From an uncultured Clostridia bacterium (GTDB taxonomy: Bacteria; Bacillota; Clostridia; Lachnospirales; Anaerotignaceae), in the NCBI GenBank assembly GCA_944384265.1, contig CALWSR010000005.1:1-64000 (forward strand): 64,000 bases of DNA. Direction: 5' to 3'. This document shows, piece by piece, positions 36,721 to 45,882 of the stretch. The position numbers and the translations under genes are program-made. A model generated the notes under the pieces. That model saw nothing but the letters and a program-made list of their open reading frames with translations, was not told the DNA's origin and did not search any database. Each line of letters starts with the position of its first letter. Position 1 is the stretch's first letter.

Positions 36721-37749
36721 TTATTGGTTTTTTTGCAGACGTTGCCTTTCCAAGCGTTCCAATTCTTCAAAATTCCACTGTCTTTGTTCATAATTGACAA
36801 AGCGGTTTTGTTTTACGCCTCCGGTCTGCTGTAAAGAAGAGGAGGGCTTTTTTGCTTTTGAACTGTTTTGTTTTGAGGACTGATATTTTTGGTCTGACTT
36901 TTTTACATCCTCAGGTGTTTTTACATTTTCTTTGTGCCAGTCCTGCAATATTTTATCCGCATAGGCAAAGCTTACCTTTCCAATTTGCAGTATGGTTTTT
37001 TCACAGGCAATGGTAATGACTTCAATGGGCAGCTGATATTGAGAAAGCCATTTTTTAATATATTTTTCCTCTGCCGGTGCAGGCATACGGCTTCCCTGTC
37101 CAAATGCCTTCATAATCTGGCTGTATCCTTGTCTTCTTTGTTTGATGTATTCCAATGCGCTTTGCTGTGTGGTGATGCCCTCCTCTGCCCAGCCAATGGC
37201 TGTTTTTTCAATATAGCTCAAATGACAGTGCTTGATTTCACTGCAATATGTAAAAAGCAGCTCTATGACATCTAAAGAAAGCCCCAGCCATTCATGAAAG
37301 CTTAGCACAATGTTCATATCATTGTAGGACAATGTTCTGCCCAAATAGCTTTCTGCCAATGCAAAAAGCTTTTTGGCCGTGGGACTTTTTGTGCCAATGG
37401 CCAGCATTTCCTCTTGGGTATAATGGGAGGGCTTTTTGGAAGCAAATGCATTGGTTTTGTTTTTTTGCTGCTCTTTTTTGGAAACAACAGGCAAAAAATG
37501 AACGCTGCCATCCTCGGATAATTCTATAATACCTTGTTTTTGCCAATATTTCCAGCACCGCATGACATCACTTTCCAAAAAATCCAGTGCCTGGGCAATG
37601 GATGCATTTGTCAAGGCATTGTTTCCGTTTACAATGTGCCGATAGGCATATAAATAAATCAAAACATAGGGAGGGTGTGCTTTTGGCATATACTCGTCTA
37701 TAAAAATGTTTGAAATTTGCGTTGTTTGGGATGCTACTGTAAAAGCCAT
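36721..37749 (-). CDS. DnaD/DnaB-domain primosomal protein
   Basis: 342 aa. The N-terminal ~100 residues form a winged-helix domain (FIDEYMPKAHPPYVLIYLYAYRH, then SIAQALDFLESDVMRCWKYWQKQGII). Two DnaD-like helical domains follow: YLGRTLSYNDMNIVLSFHEWLGLSLDVIELLFTYC is the typical core, and LSQYQLPIEVITIACEKTI with YADKILQDWHKENV the second. Role: helps load the replicative helicase. First gene of the dnaD-helicase loader-DUF815 set. Confidence 0.92.
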   Translation of the reverse strand: MAFTVASQTTQISNIFIDEYMPKAHPPYVLIYLYAYRHIVNGNNALTNASIAQALDFLESDVMRCWKYWQKQGIIELSEDGSVHFLPVVSKKEQQKNKTNAFASKKPSHYTQEEMLAIGTKSPTAKKLFALAESYLGRTLSYNDMNIVLSFHEWLGLSLDVIELLFTYCSEIKHCHLSYIEKTAIGWAEEGITTQQSALEYIKQRRQGYSQIMKAFGQGSRMPAPAEEKYIKKWLSQYQLPIEVITIACEKTILQIGKVSFAYADKILQDWHKENVKTPEDVKKSDQKYQSSKQNSSKAKKPSSSLQQTGGVKQNRFVNYEQRQWNFEELERLERQRLQKNQ

Positions 37750-37951
37750 TCGTTTTACACTCCGTTTCTTTGCTTACAATATTGATATGGTAGTATAGCA
37801 CATTTCACAAAAAAATGAAAGTCTTTGGACAAGTCTGTTTTTTGAAAAATATACCAAAAATATTACAGCTCTTTTTTAAAATAAGGGCAGGCACAAACAC
37901 TGGTTTTTTATCGTATATTAAAAACAGCAGGGAACGGAAAGAGGGAGTCAA

Positions 37952-38209
37952 ATGGAACATTTTCATAAAACATTACAACAGGCTGAAAAACAAAAGCAGT
38001 ATGTGATTATAGATGTTTATGCAGAAGGCAGACAAAAGCTTAGACTTTATGACATGGGATTTTACAAAGGAAGTTTGGTGATGCCTCTTTATGAATGCCT
38101 GGGAGGCGGCACAAGAGTATATGCCATAAAGGATACATTGATTGCACTGCGGCAAAAGGAGGCGCAAAGCATATTGGTAAAGGAGATGAAAACATATGGG
38201 GGAAAATAA
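37952..38209 (+). CDS. feoA: FeoA family ferrous iron transport protein
   Basis: 85 aa SH3-like protein with LRLYDMGFYKGSLVMPLYECLGGGTRVYAIKDTLIALR, the FeoA pattern (L..MG...G......GG...y...g..iaLR). It assists FeoB in the cytoplasm. It overlaps feoB by 14 bp, so they are co-translated. GAGGGAG lies just before the ATG. Confidence 0.92.
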   Translation: MEHFHKTLQQAEKQKQYVIIDVYAEGRQKLRLYDMGFYKGSLVMPLYECLGGGTRVYAIKDTLIALRQKEAQSILVKEMKTYGGK

Positions 38210-39560
38210 AAGCATTGTCATAGGCTTGGCAGGAAATCCCAATACAGGCAAAAGCACTGTTTTTAACCATTTGACAGGGCTGAAGCAGCACACAGGAAAC
38301 TGGTCGGGAAAAACCGTTACAAATGCCAAGGGAAGCTTTTATATCAAGCAGTATCACTGTGAGATATATGACCTGCCGGGAATCTATTCCTTGTTTTCAG
38401 ACAGCGCAGAGGAGTGCTGTGCAAAGGAGTTTATATGCTGTGCCAAAACAGATGTGATGCTGGTGGTGCTGGATGCCACATCATTGGAAAGAAATTTAAC
38501 ATTGGCACTGCAAATATTGGAATTGACAGACCGTGTGATACTTTGTTTAAATTTGATGGACGAGGCACAAAAAAAGGGTATTGTCATAGATACAGACAGA
38601 CTTTCAAAAGCATTGGGCATTCCTGTTGTTTGCACCAGTGCCAGAGCCGGAAAGGGCATAGAACAGTTAAAAAATACTGTTTTGGAGGCTTTGGAAGGAA
38701 AAATTTCTTTTTCCCCAAAAAGAATCTGCTTTTCTGATGCCATGGAGGAGGTTTTGTCAGATTTTTTAAAGGATACCAGCCATTTATTGCCCCAGGGAGT
38801 AGAAAAAAAGTATTTTGCACTGTCTGTTTTGGAAGGGGATATTTGCTCATTGCAGCTGTTTTCAGAAAGGCTGGACAGAGTCAGATTGGGAGAGCTGCTG
38901 GCAAGGGAGGAGCTGGCAGAGGGTTTTTTGAAACAAAAGGGCTATACAAGACAAAGCTTTAAAGAGGAAAAAAGCATGGCTTTTTTACAAAAAAGCCAAT
39001 CCATTGCAAAAGAAGTAATGAGAGAGAAAACAGAAAAAGCCAAAAAAAGAGAAAGGCTTTTGGATGAACTTTTTCTTTCCAAAAAAATAGGCATTCCTGT
39101 GATGCTGGCACTTTTGGCAATGATATTTTGGATTACCATTGCCGGAGCAAATGTGCCTTCCAATTTGCTGATGGAGCTGTTTTCCCACACAGGGGAAAAG
39201 CTGGGGGAATTTTTGCTGTGGTGCAATGTGCCTCAGTGGGTTTATGGCATTATAAAGGATGGTATTTTTTTGACTGTCAGCTGGGTGGTGGCGGTGATGC
39301 TGCCGCCTATGGCAATTTTTTTTCCTTTGTTTACACTTTTGGAGGATTTTGGGCTTTTGCCCAGAATTGCATTTCATATGGATGGATTGTTTCAAAAAGC
39401 CCACGCCCACGGCAAACAAGCATTAACAATGTGTATGGGCTTTGGCTGCAATGCGGCCGGTGTTACAGCCTGCCGTATCATAGAATCTCCCAGAGAGAGG
39501 CTCATTGCCATATTGACAAATAATTTTGTACCCTGCAACGGCAGATTGCCGCCACCATAG
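38196..39560 (+). pseudogene. feoB: feoB 5' part, cut by the mobile element
   Basis: FeoB imports Fe2+ across the cytoplasmic membrane. This part has 450 native codons plus four from the element (LPPP) and a TAG. The G domain carries GNPNTGKST (13-21), DLPG (59-62) and NLMD; the membrane part has LPPMAIFFPLFTLLEDFG, the gate block GFGCNAAGVTACRI and NNFVPCNGR. The usual next residues (FPT) are at 56608, after the two element copies. The rest of the gene is at 56608-57321. The fragment alone lacks the C-terminal helices and is presumably inactive unless the element is excised. Confidence 0.95.
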
Positions 39561-39572
39561 CCGGAGCAAAAA
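39521..39572. other. attL of the feoB element (core TT at 39546-39547)
   Basis: Left of the core lies feoB (codons for PCNGR). To the right is the element end GCCGCCACCATAGCC, which also stands to the right of the inter-copy junction at 48077. Confidence 0.9.
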
Positions 39573-39672
39573 TAAAGTATATGGGTACATGGCAATGGCT
39601 GTTATTTTACAGGCTGTGGAGATTTGCCCAAGGAGCGGGATTTTATAGAAAGTGAATGGAAGAAAGGAAAAC

Positions 39673-39949
39673 AACACAGTAAAAAAACATTTTTTTACCG
39701 TCCAGGTGCGGACTTTTTTGATACCCTGTCGTCAAAGGCTTATTTTTGACGAGTGGACAGAAGTATAAAGCAGAAGCGCCATGGGCTAAAAGCCTGAAAA
39801 TTACTGCTTTTTCTCGCCGGAAATAAATTCCGACTGGGGATTGCAGTTGGAAACGCCCTTGTTTTCCACCCCTTCCATGCCCTTGAAAAAATATAAGGTC
39901 TCGTTTTTTGAAGGTCTGAAAGGTAAAAAAACCATTTTTTTACTGTGTT
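39673..39949 (+). repeat. repeat family B, copy 3 (inside element copy 1)
   Basis: 277 bp bounded by an inverted pair: AACACAGTAAAAAAAC at the left and TTTTTTTACTGTGTT at the right. Inside are TTATTTTTGACGAG, GACAGAAGTATAAAGCAGA, GGCTAAAAGCC, GGGATTGCAGTTGGAAA and CCTTGAAAAAATATAA. The rest of the 39561-40330 stretch holds no gene. Confidence 0.65.
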
Positions 39950-40330
39950 TCAGTCATTTGCTTTTACAGCATTTTTAAAATATTATAAAAAATACCCTCA
40001 AATTAGTTTTTTGAAAAATCATGGGAAAATGCAGAAATTGTTTTTTCATTGAAAAAGAAGCGTGCAGGAGATATTTTATATGAGAAGTGTTTTGTTTGCA
40101 TGGGGGAAAATGGGATTTTGCAGCAGGGAAATGGATTTTAAAAATGCAAAAGAGCTTAAAAAATACTCTCTTTTCAAAAAGCAGATTGCAGTGAGAGGCT
40201 GTTTTAGAGGACTTCAAAGCATTGCTGCTGTCAAAGCCCTTTGTTTTTGTTTCCTCATCAAAGGCCTGTTTGATACCAGTCTTTGATGAGGAAGGAAAGA
40301 CTTTGACTGCATATTTGCAGGAACAAAAAA

Positions 40331-40468
40331 TTATTTTTGTTCTTCTTTTAAAGCATATATATTTATGCTTTTTGCAAGCAAAGCTGTGTAAACCTCATTA
40401 CACCGTTTACAAAAGTCCTCCTGCTGTTTGGAGGTGGGGGGAATGATTTTAATTTGTTTTGGCTTCAT
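40331..40468 (-). CDS. small protein of unknown function (45 aa), element copy 1
   Basis: It starts at an ATG (40466-40468) 7 nt after AAGGAG. The peptide is polar and basic (MKPKQIKIIPPTSKQQEDF, then CKRCNEVYTALLAKS). A CKRC pair could bind metal. I do not recognise a family. A longer frame extends upstream without a ribosome site. The good Shine-Dalgarno sequence argues it is real. Confidence 0.55.
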   Translation of the reverse strand: MKPKQIKIIPPTSKQQEDFCKRCNEVYTALLAKSINIYALKEEQK

Positions 40469-40492
40469 AGCAATTCTCCTTACCCTTTGTTG

Positions 40493-40692
40493 GATTCTGT
40501 TGCTTTTATATGAAACAGAATGCCGTGAAGCATTGATATTACAGACAAAATCACGCTTTATGCAATTTTCCCTTTTTGCAGACAGCAAAAGGGCATGGAA
40601 AATGCCCTAAGTGATTTGCTTTGTTTCTTTCTTTCAAAGAAAATAACATCAATGCTTTTGTGATATTTTGAAGCAGCACCGCATCATTTTTC
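40493..40692 (+). repeat. repeat family E, copy in element copy 1
   Basis: It begins GGATTCTGTTGCTTTTATATG and ends in CATCATTTTTCATAATTC, with a CAAAAGGGCATGGAAAATGCCC hairpin in the middle. It aligns with the copies at 43485-43660, 45666-45861 (reverse), 47365-47600 and 10243-10432 (reverse). Confidence 0.55.
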
Positions 40693-40739
40693 ATAATTCA
40701 TGCAACACATCCATTTGTTTTGATGCTATGATATGCTTT

Positions 40740-41387
40740 TTAGCACTGCAATATGCTTTCCACCAAAGCAGGGATTTCTTTCATGCTTTTTGCACAGGGT
40801 ACAGAGGCATTGACTGTACCAAAGCCATATTCTGCATAAATAAAGGGAATGCCTGCAATTTTGGAGGCCTCATAGTCCCCTTGGGTATCACCGATATAAA
40901 GTGCTTTGGCAATAGGATTTCTTTGCAGTATCAGCTGAATGTTTTCTCCCTTAGGCTTTCCTGTTCTGCCGGAATTTTCATAATCTTTAAAATAATGCCC
41001 CAGCTTATGATAGCCAAAAAAAGCTTCTATATAGCCGGCCTGGCAGTTGCTGACAATGTATAAATCATATTTTTGAGAAAGTATTTTCAGTGTGTTTTCT
41101 AAATCCTCAAAAAGAATGCCCCCGTTTTTGGCAATTTCCACTTCCTCCTCTTTTCCGCATTGCTGCATGAGAGAGAGCATTTTTTCAAAGGCCATATCTG
41201 GAAAAAGGGCGGCGCCGATTTCTTCTGTGGTTTTTCCCATAAATCCTCTTACTCTTTCCACTGTCACAGAAATCTGCTGTTGGGGAGCGTATTTGGATAT
41301 GGCTGTGTTCCAAGCATTTGTCACTGCCTGGCAGGAATCCCAAAGGGTACCGTCCACATCAAAAATAACTGCATTTTTTTTCATCAT
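40740..41387 (-). CDS. HAD superfamily phosphatase, phosphoglycolate-phosphatase-like (element copy 1)
   Basis: 215 aa. Motif I IFDVDGTLWDS holds the nucleophile Asp, motif II YIVSNCQAGY the Ser/Thr-like position, motif III Lys in TGKPKGENI, and motif IV YIGDTQGDYEASKIAG the acidic pair. A helical cap (residues 15-80) puts it in subfamily I. Such enzymes dephosphorylate small metabolites; the substrate is not readable. It is 31 bp after the VWA gene and probably in the same transcript. AGGAGG precedes the ATG pair. Confidence 0.9.
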   Translation of the reverse strand: MMKKNAVIFDVDGTLWDSCQAVTNAWNTAISKYAPQQQISVTVERVRGFMGKTTEEIGAALFPDMAFEKMLSLMQQCGKEEEVEIAKNGGILFEDLENTLKILSQKYDLYIVSNCQAGYIEAFFGYHKLGHYFKDYENSGRTGKPKGENIQLILQRNPIAKALYIGDTQGDYEASKIAGIPFIYAEYGFGTVNASVPCAKSMKEIPALVESILQC

Positions 41388-41418
41388 TTGTTACCTCCTC
41401 TTTTTTTGAAGCATTTTA

Positions 41419-42615
41419 TTATCGTGAAACAAGCAATTTTTTCAGTGCCTCCTCCAATCCATCCACAGATAGGTAATACATGGGAAAAAGCTCTGAAAGT
41501 ATGTCATAGGTGTGGGACCAATAGCCGCTCCACTGGGGACGCTTTGCCGGATTGAGCCACACGATATGGGGATATTTCTGCTTAAATTTTTGAAACCATT
41601 CTATGCCCGGTGTTTTATCTCTGACACCATAGCTGAAAAAGCTTCTGCCCATCAGCTCAGAGGGTTCCATCATGGCGTCCCCCACAATGATGACTTTATA
41701 TTCACTGCTGATATTTTGCAGTATCCAGTCGGTTTCAACGGCAAGCTTTGTGCGCAGTGTAGGCTCTGTATACATTTTAGCATAAATGCTGTTATGAAAA
41801 TAGTATACCTTTAAATCCTTAAAATGATTGGACTTGCTCACTGCCTGAAACAAAGCACTGCACAAACGGCTGTAATATTCCACAGAGCCTCCCGAATCCA
41901 TAAGCAAAAGCACTTTCACTGTATTTTTTCTGGGCCTTTGATATATCATTTTCAGATTTCCCCCATTGTCGCAGGTGGCCTGTATGGTGCCATCCACATC
42001 CAATTCTGTTTTTGGCGCATCTATGCGGCTGGAAAACTGGCGAAGATAACGAAATGCCATTTGAAACTGTCTGGTGTCCAATGTGTTGTCGTTGCGGAAA
42101 TCTCTGAAATTTCTTTCTCCTGCTACCTGCAATGCGGATTTATAACGGGAGGTGCCTCCCACACGGATTCCCTTGGGGCTGTATCCGCTGTTGCCAAATA
42201 CAGAAACACCGCCTGTGCCGACCCAATAGCTGCCTCCGTTGTGTTCTTCTTTTTGCTCCTCCAGCCGTTCCAAAAACATTTTTTGTATTTCCTCCGGAGA
42301 AAGCCGATTGTTTTGCATGGCTCTTTGCATATCAAATGTATCCTTGGGCTTGTCCTTTGGGTTTTCCAGCCATTCCAGCAGCTGCTTGGGAAGCTCTTTT
42401 GTAAACTCCATATCTTTAAAATATTCTAAAAAAGCGCCGTCAAAGCGGTCAAAGTCTGATTCGCTTTTGACAAGGATTGCCCGGCAGACATAATAAAACT
42501 CTGTAAAGCTGCAGTGGTGGAGATTTTTTTGCAATGCCTCCAAAAGGGTCATCCATTCGTTAAAAGAAACAGAAAGCCCTCTGGCTCTTAAAAGATAAAA
42601 AAAGGAGCTGAACAT
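41419..42615 (-). CDS. VWA-domain CoxE-like protein (element copy 1)
   Basis: About 398 aa. The N-terminal half is helical (FYLLRARGLSVSFNEWMTLLEAL). The C-terminal half is a von Willebrand A domain: VLLLMDSGGSVEYYSRLC is the metal-ion (MIDAS) region, with D-x-G-x-S instead of the commoner D-x-S-x-S, and KVIIVGDAMMEPSEL a later motif. CoxE-type proteins act with MoxR ATPases as chaperones for metal cofactor insertion or complex assembly. Start chosen at the ATG after AGGTG; a GTG 9 bp upstream is the alternative. Next to the MoxR gene (14 bp). Confidence 0.9.
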   Translation of the reverse strand: MFSSFFYLLRARGLSVSFNEWMTLLEALQKNLHHCSFTEFYYVCRAILVKSESDFDRFDGAFLEYFKDMEFTKELPKQLLEWLENPKDKPKDTFDMQRAMQNNRLSPEEIQKMFLERLEEQKEEHNGGSYWVGTGGVSVFGNSGYSPKGIRVGGTSRYKSALQVAGERNFRDFRNDNTLDTRQFQMAFRYLRQFSSRIDAPKTELDVDGTIQATCDNGGNLKMIYQRPRKNTVKVLLLMDSGGSVEYYSRLCSALFQAVSKSNHFKDLKVYYFHNSIYAKMYTEPTLRTKLAVETDWILQNISSEYKVIIVGDAMMEPSELMGRSFFSYGVRDKTPGIEWFQKFKQKYPHIVWLNPAKRPQWSGYWSHTYDILSELFPMYYLSVDGLEEALKKLLVSR

Positions 42616-42629
42616 GGTTGTCACCTGCC

Positions 42630-43448
42630 TTAGTCTTTATATTTTTCCAATGTATCCAAGTCTTGGTTTTTTTTGAGCAAAACGCCTGCAAAAGGAATTT
42701 CCTTTCGTATGGCTCTTTCGCTGATGCCTCCCAGCTGAAGTGCCTGTATCCAGTCCAAAACCTCTGATGTGCTTGGCTTTTTTTGTATAGAGGAAAGGCC
42801 TCTAATCCAGTAAAATGTTTCCATAACCTGTTTGAGCAATGTTTTATCCAAATGGGGGAAATGCACTGCCACAATTTCCTCCATCAAATCCTGTGTGGGA
42901 AAAGCAATGTAGTGGAAAATACATCTTCTTAAAAATGCATCCGGCAGTTCCTTTTCTGCATTGGATGTGATGATGACAATGGGACGATGATTGGCACGAA
43001 TGGTCTGCTTTGTTTCGGGAATATAAAACTCCATTTTATCCAGCTCCCAAAGCAAATCGTTGGGAAACTCCAAATCGGCTTTATCAATTTCATCAATCAA
43101 AAGAATCACCTGCTCTTTTGCATCAAAGGCCTCTCCCAATTTTCCAAGCTTCACATATTTTGCAATGTCATCCACTCCTGCATTGCCAAACTGGCTGTCA
43201 TAAAGCCTTTGTACCACATCATAAACATATAGGCCATCCTGTGCCTTTGTGGTAGATTTGATGTTCCAAATAATAAGCCTTTTGCCAAGAGCCTGTGAAA
43301 TGGCCTCTGCCAGCATGGTTTTTCCTGTGCCTGGCTCTCCTTTTATGAGCAATGGCTTTTCCAATGCCATGGCAATGTTGACAGCACCCATCAGCTCCTG
43401 AGATGCCACATAATTTTGACTGCCTTTAAATCCTGTTGACGTGTTCAT
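42630..43448 (-). CDS. MoxR-family AAA+ ATPase (element copy 1)
   Basis: 272 aa. Walker A GEPGTGKT (37-44), Walker B LLIDEIDKAD near 115, sensor 1 IVIITSNAEKELPDAFLRRC, and a C-terminal lid with YWIRGLSSIQKKPSTSEVLDW. MoxR ATPases work with a VWA partner, here the adjacent gene, to remodel a protein client. The client is not encoded in the element, which suggests it lies elsewhere in the genome. AGAAAGGTGG precedes the ATG. First gene of the MoxR-VWA-HAD transcript. Confidence 0.93.
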   Translation of the reverse strand: MNTSTGFKGSQNYVASQELMGAVNIAMALEKPLLIKGEPGTGKTMLAEAISQALGKRLIIWNIKSTTKAQDGLYVYDVVQRLYDSQFGNAGVDDIAKYVKLGKLGEAFDAKEQVILLIDEIDKADLEFPNDLLWELDKMEFYIPETKQTIRANHRPIVIITSNAEKELPDAFLRRCIFHYIAFPTQDLMEEIVAVHFPHLDKTLLKQVMETFYWIRGLSSIQKKPSTSEVLDWIQALQLGGISERAIRKEIPFAGVLLKKNQDLDTLEKYKD

Positions 43449-43484
43449 GTTTTTCCACCTTTCTGAAAATAAGAATCTGTTGTC

Positions 43485-43660
43485 TTCCTATGAAATAAAA
43501 TGCCATGAAATATTGATATTGCAGTCAAAAGCACTCCTTTGCACTGATAGAATGCGGAGGTATTGACCATGCCCGAAATGATTTGGTGCATCTCTTTGAA
43601 AGAAAGCAGCATCAATCGTATTATCCATGCCTATTTACAATACCATATCATTTTTCATAC
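43485..43660 (+). repeat. repeat family E, copy in element copy 1
   Basis: It reads TATGAAATAAAATGCCATG at the left and ACAATACCATATCATTTTTC at the right. It fills most of the gap between the MoxR gene start and the recombinase gene. Confidence 0.5.
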
Positions 43661-43806
43661 TCTGACAGATTCCAAAATAAAGAAATTATTTTTCATTGCT
43701 TATCATTTTAGTAGCAGTCCCTTTCTTTTGTCAACCGGAAATTCTGTGCATATTTCTATTTTTGAACATATACTTTTAAAAAAGAGGCACAAAGGCGGAA
43801 TTTGGT

Positions 43807-45351
43807 ATGGAATTTGCTATATACAGCAGAAAATCAAAACAGACAGGAAAGGGGGAATCCATTGAAAATCAAATTGCAGTCTGCCAAAAATATATTGAAA
43901 ACCACTTTGGCACACAGCATAACATACATATTTTTGCAGAAGAAGGATTTTCTGCAAAAAACAAAGAGCGTCCTCAGCTTCAAAATATGCTTTTGTGGGC
44001 AGAACAAAAAAAGCTGGATTATATTGTTTGCTATCGTTTAGACAGAATCAGCAGAAATGTGGGGGATTTTGCCCAGCTGACAGAAGAGCTTTCAAAATAC
44101 GGCACTGCCTTTATTTGTGTGCAGGAGCAGTTTGATACAGCAACGCCCACGGGAAGAGCCATGATGTATATGGCGTCTGTATTTGCTCAGCTGGAAAGAG
44201 AAACCATTGCAGAGCGTGTCAAGGACAATATGCTGCATTTGGCAAAAAAAGGCTATTGGCTGGGCGGCTCGCCTCCATTGGGCTTTGTATCCAAAAGGGT
44301 TGTGGAAAAAAATCACAGCTTTTGCTGTTTGCAGCAGCATAGCTCTGAAATTGTGACTGCCCAAAAAATATATTTGTTTTTTTTGCAATATTGCTCTCTT
44401 TCAGCGGTGAAAAGAAAATTGGAGGAGGAGCATATTTTTTCCAAACAAAATAAGCCCTTTTCATTAACAGGCATAAAAGAGATACTGACCAATCCGGTTT
44501 ATTGCCATGCAGACGCCCAAGCAAGGGCATATTTTTTAAATCAAAATGCCACTGTCACATTTTCAGAAGCACAATGCTCCCACAGCTATGGACTTTTGGC
44601 ATATAACAAAAGAAATTATGCCAAAAAATCTGCGCCCAGACAAAAAACGGAGCATTGGATTGTGGCAAAGGGCAGACACAAAGCCATTGTGACAGGAAAA
44701 CAGTGGATAGCGGTGCAGGCTATATTGCAAAGAAACAGGCCGTCTGTGGAGCAGTCAAAAACAGAAAATGAATATGCCCTGCTTTCTGGCATATTGTATT
44801 GCGGAAAATGCAAAAGCAAAATGCAGCCCAAAAAAAGAAGAAATCAGCAAAAAAATGCCATAGCATTTGACTATATCTGCAAGGGAAAGCTGCAAAAACA
44901 ATGCACCATACAAAATTTGTCCGGAAGGGATACAGATGAAAAAACAGAAAAATTGCTTTTGGAATATATTGCAGAAAAAAACTGCTTTGATGAAATTTTT
45001 CAAAAATATGAATGCCAATCCTTTTCTCAGCAAATGAAACAGTGCCAAAATGCCATTGCCTATTGCCAAAGGCAAAAAGAAAACTATGTTATGCTGCTGG
45101 GAGAAAAAAGAGCAAACCGCATTTTAACAGAAGAAATCAATAAAAAATTGATAGAGCTGGAACAGGAGCAAAATGTGTGGCGGCAGACACAATTTGCTTT
45201 GGAAAAAAAACAAATACAATGGCAGCAGAAAAAAAATATTTCTTTTTTTTCACTGTGGCAGGAGCTGTCCATCAAACAAAAGCAGGAGGCCATCCGTTTT
45301 TTGATAAAAAAGGGTATTTGGAATGGAGAAGAAATTTGCTATGATTTGTAA
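43807..45351 (+). CDS. large serine recombinase (element copy 1)
   Basis: 514 aa. The catalytic resolvase domain has FAIYSRKS with the nucleophile Ser10, then SIENQ, YRLDRISRN with the active-site Arg pair, and PTGRAMMYMASVFAQLERE. A recombinase domain (residues ~160-270, KKGYWLGGSPPLGF onwards), a zinc ribbon YCGKCKSKM...YICKG..QKQC at ~331-362 and a coiled coil (~400-480) follow, as in phiC31/TP901 types. It would cut attP and attB at a 2-bp core, here TT. Unusually it lies in the middle of the element, about 3-4 kb from each end. It is the only recombinase in the unit. Confidence 0.95.
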   Translation: MEFAIYSRKSKQTGKGESIENQIAVCQKYIENHFGTQHNIHIFAEEGFSAKNKERPQLQNMLLWAEQKKLDYIVCYRLDRISRNVGDFAQLTEELSKYGTAFICVQEQFDTATPTGRAMMYMASVFAQLERETIAERVKDNMLHLAKKGYWLGGSPPLGFVSKRVVEKNHSFCCLQQHSSEIVTAQKIYLFFLQYCSLSAVKRKLEEEHIFSKQNKPFSLTGIKEILTNPVYCHADAQARAYFLNQNATVTFSEAQCSHSYGLLAYNKRNYAKKSAPRQKTEHWIVAKGRHKAIVTGKQWIAVQAILQRNRPSVEQSKTENEYALLSGILYCGKCKSKMQPKKRRNQQKNAIAFDYICKGKLQKQCTIQNLSGRDTDEKTEKLLLEYIAEKNCFDEIFQKYECQSFSQQMKQCQNAIAYCQRQKENYVMLLGEKRANRILTEEINKKLIELEQEQNVWRQTQFALEKKQIQWQQKKNISFFSLWQELSIKQKQEAIRFLIKKGIWNGEEICYDL

Positions 45352-45665
45352 AGGGAAGATAGAAGGAATGAGAAAAATATGCTATAATAAACAAAAAATG
45401 GTTTTGTTTATTTCATATGAAGCAGCATTCAGTATGGCAAATATTCTGCCCAAAAACAGCAGAAGGCTTTTTTGGGGCAGAATATGCAAATGGTTTTTCT
45501 GTGTTTACAGTCATGAAAAGGGAAAGAGTGTGTTTTTTTATGAATATATGGAATGAAAATTTTAAAAAGGGATTTTTTATGAAAGGTTGACATTTCACAG
45601 CCATTTATTTCATACAAAAAGCAACACAATCAAAAAGGGATTGTGTTGCGTTGGCAGGAAAAAGG
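45352..45665. other. intergenic stretch with minus-strand terminator (45616-45649), element copy 1
   Basis: GCAACACAATC (45621-45631) and GATTGTGTTGC (45639-45649) form a perfect 11-bp stem. On the minus strand it is followed by a T run (AAAAA at 45616-45620). No minus-strand gene lies upstream close by. A short open frame here has no ribosome site and is not called. Confidence 0.6.
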
Positions 45666-45861
45666 ATATGGCATTGCTTCAAAATAGAACAATGGTGTTG
45701 GTGTTATTTTTTTTGAAGGAAATGCACCAAACAGTTTAAGACATTTTCTATGCCCTCCCCTTTTGCATTTTGTAAAAGGGGAGAAATGCAAAGAATTGAT
45801 TTTGGTTGTAAAATCAATGCTTTATGGCCTTCTATTTCATATGAAAGCAACAGAATCCACA
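45666..45861 (-). repeat. repeat family E, reverse copy in element copy 1
   Basis: Its reverse complement begins GGATTCTGTTGCTTTCATATG and includes CCCCTTTTACAAAATGCAAAAGGGG, a hairpin in the same place as in the 40493 copy. It sits directly before the lipoprotein ribosome site. Confidence 0.55.
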
Positions 45862-45882
45862 AAAGCATAAGGAGGAAAAAAT

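Noticed and set aside
39548..39655. Apparent FeoB-like peptide (AATIAGAKIKYMGTWQW) at the left end of the element
   Set aside because: Resemblance to FeoB C-terminal sequence is weak and the frame differs from feoB; judged coincidental.
41824..42429. 201-codon plus-strand frame over the VWA gene (and its copy at 50355)
   Set aside because: Shadow of the VWA coding frame; low-complexity composition and no ribosome site.
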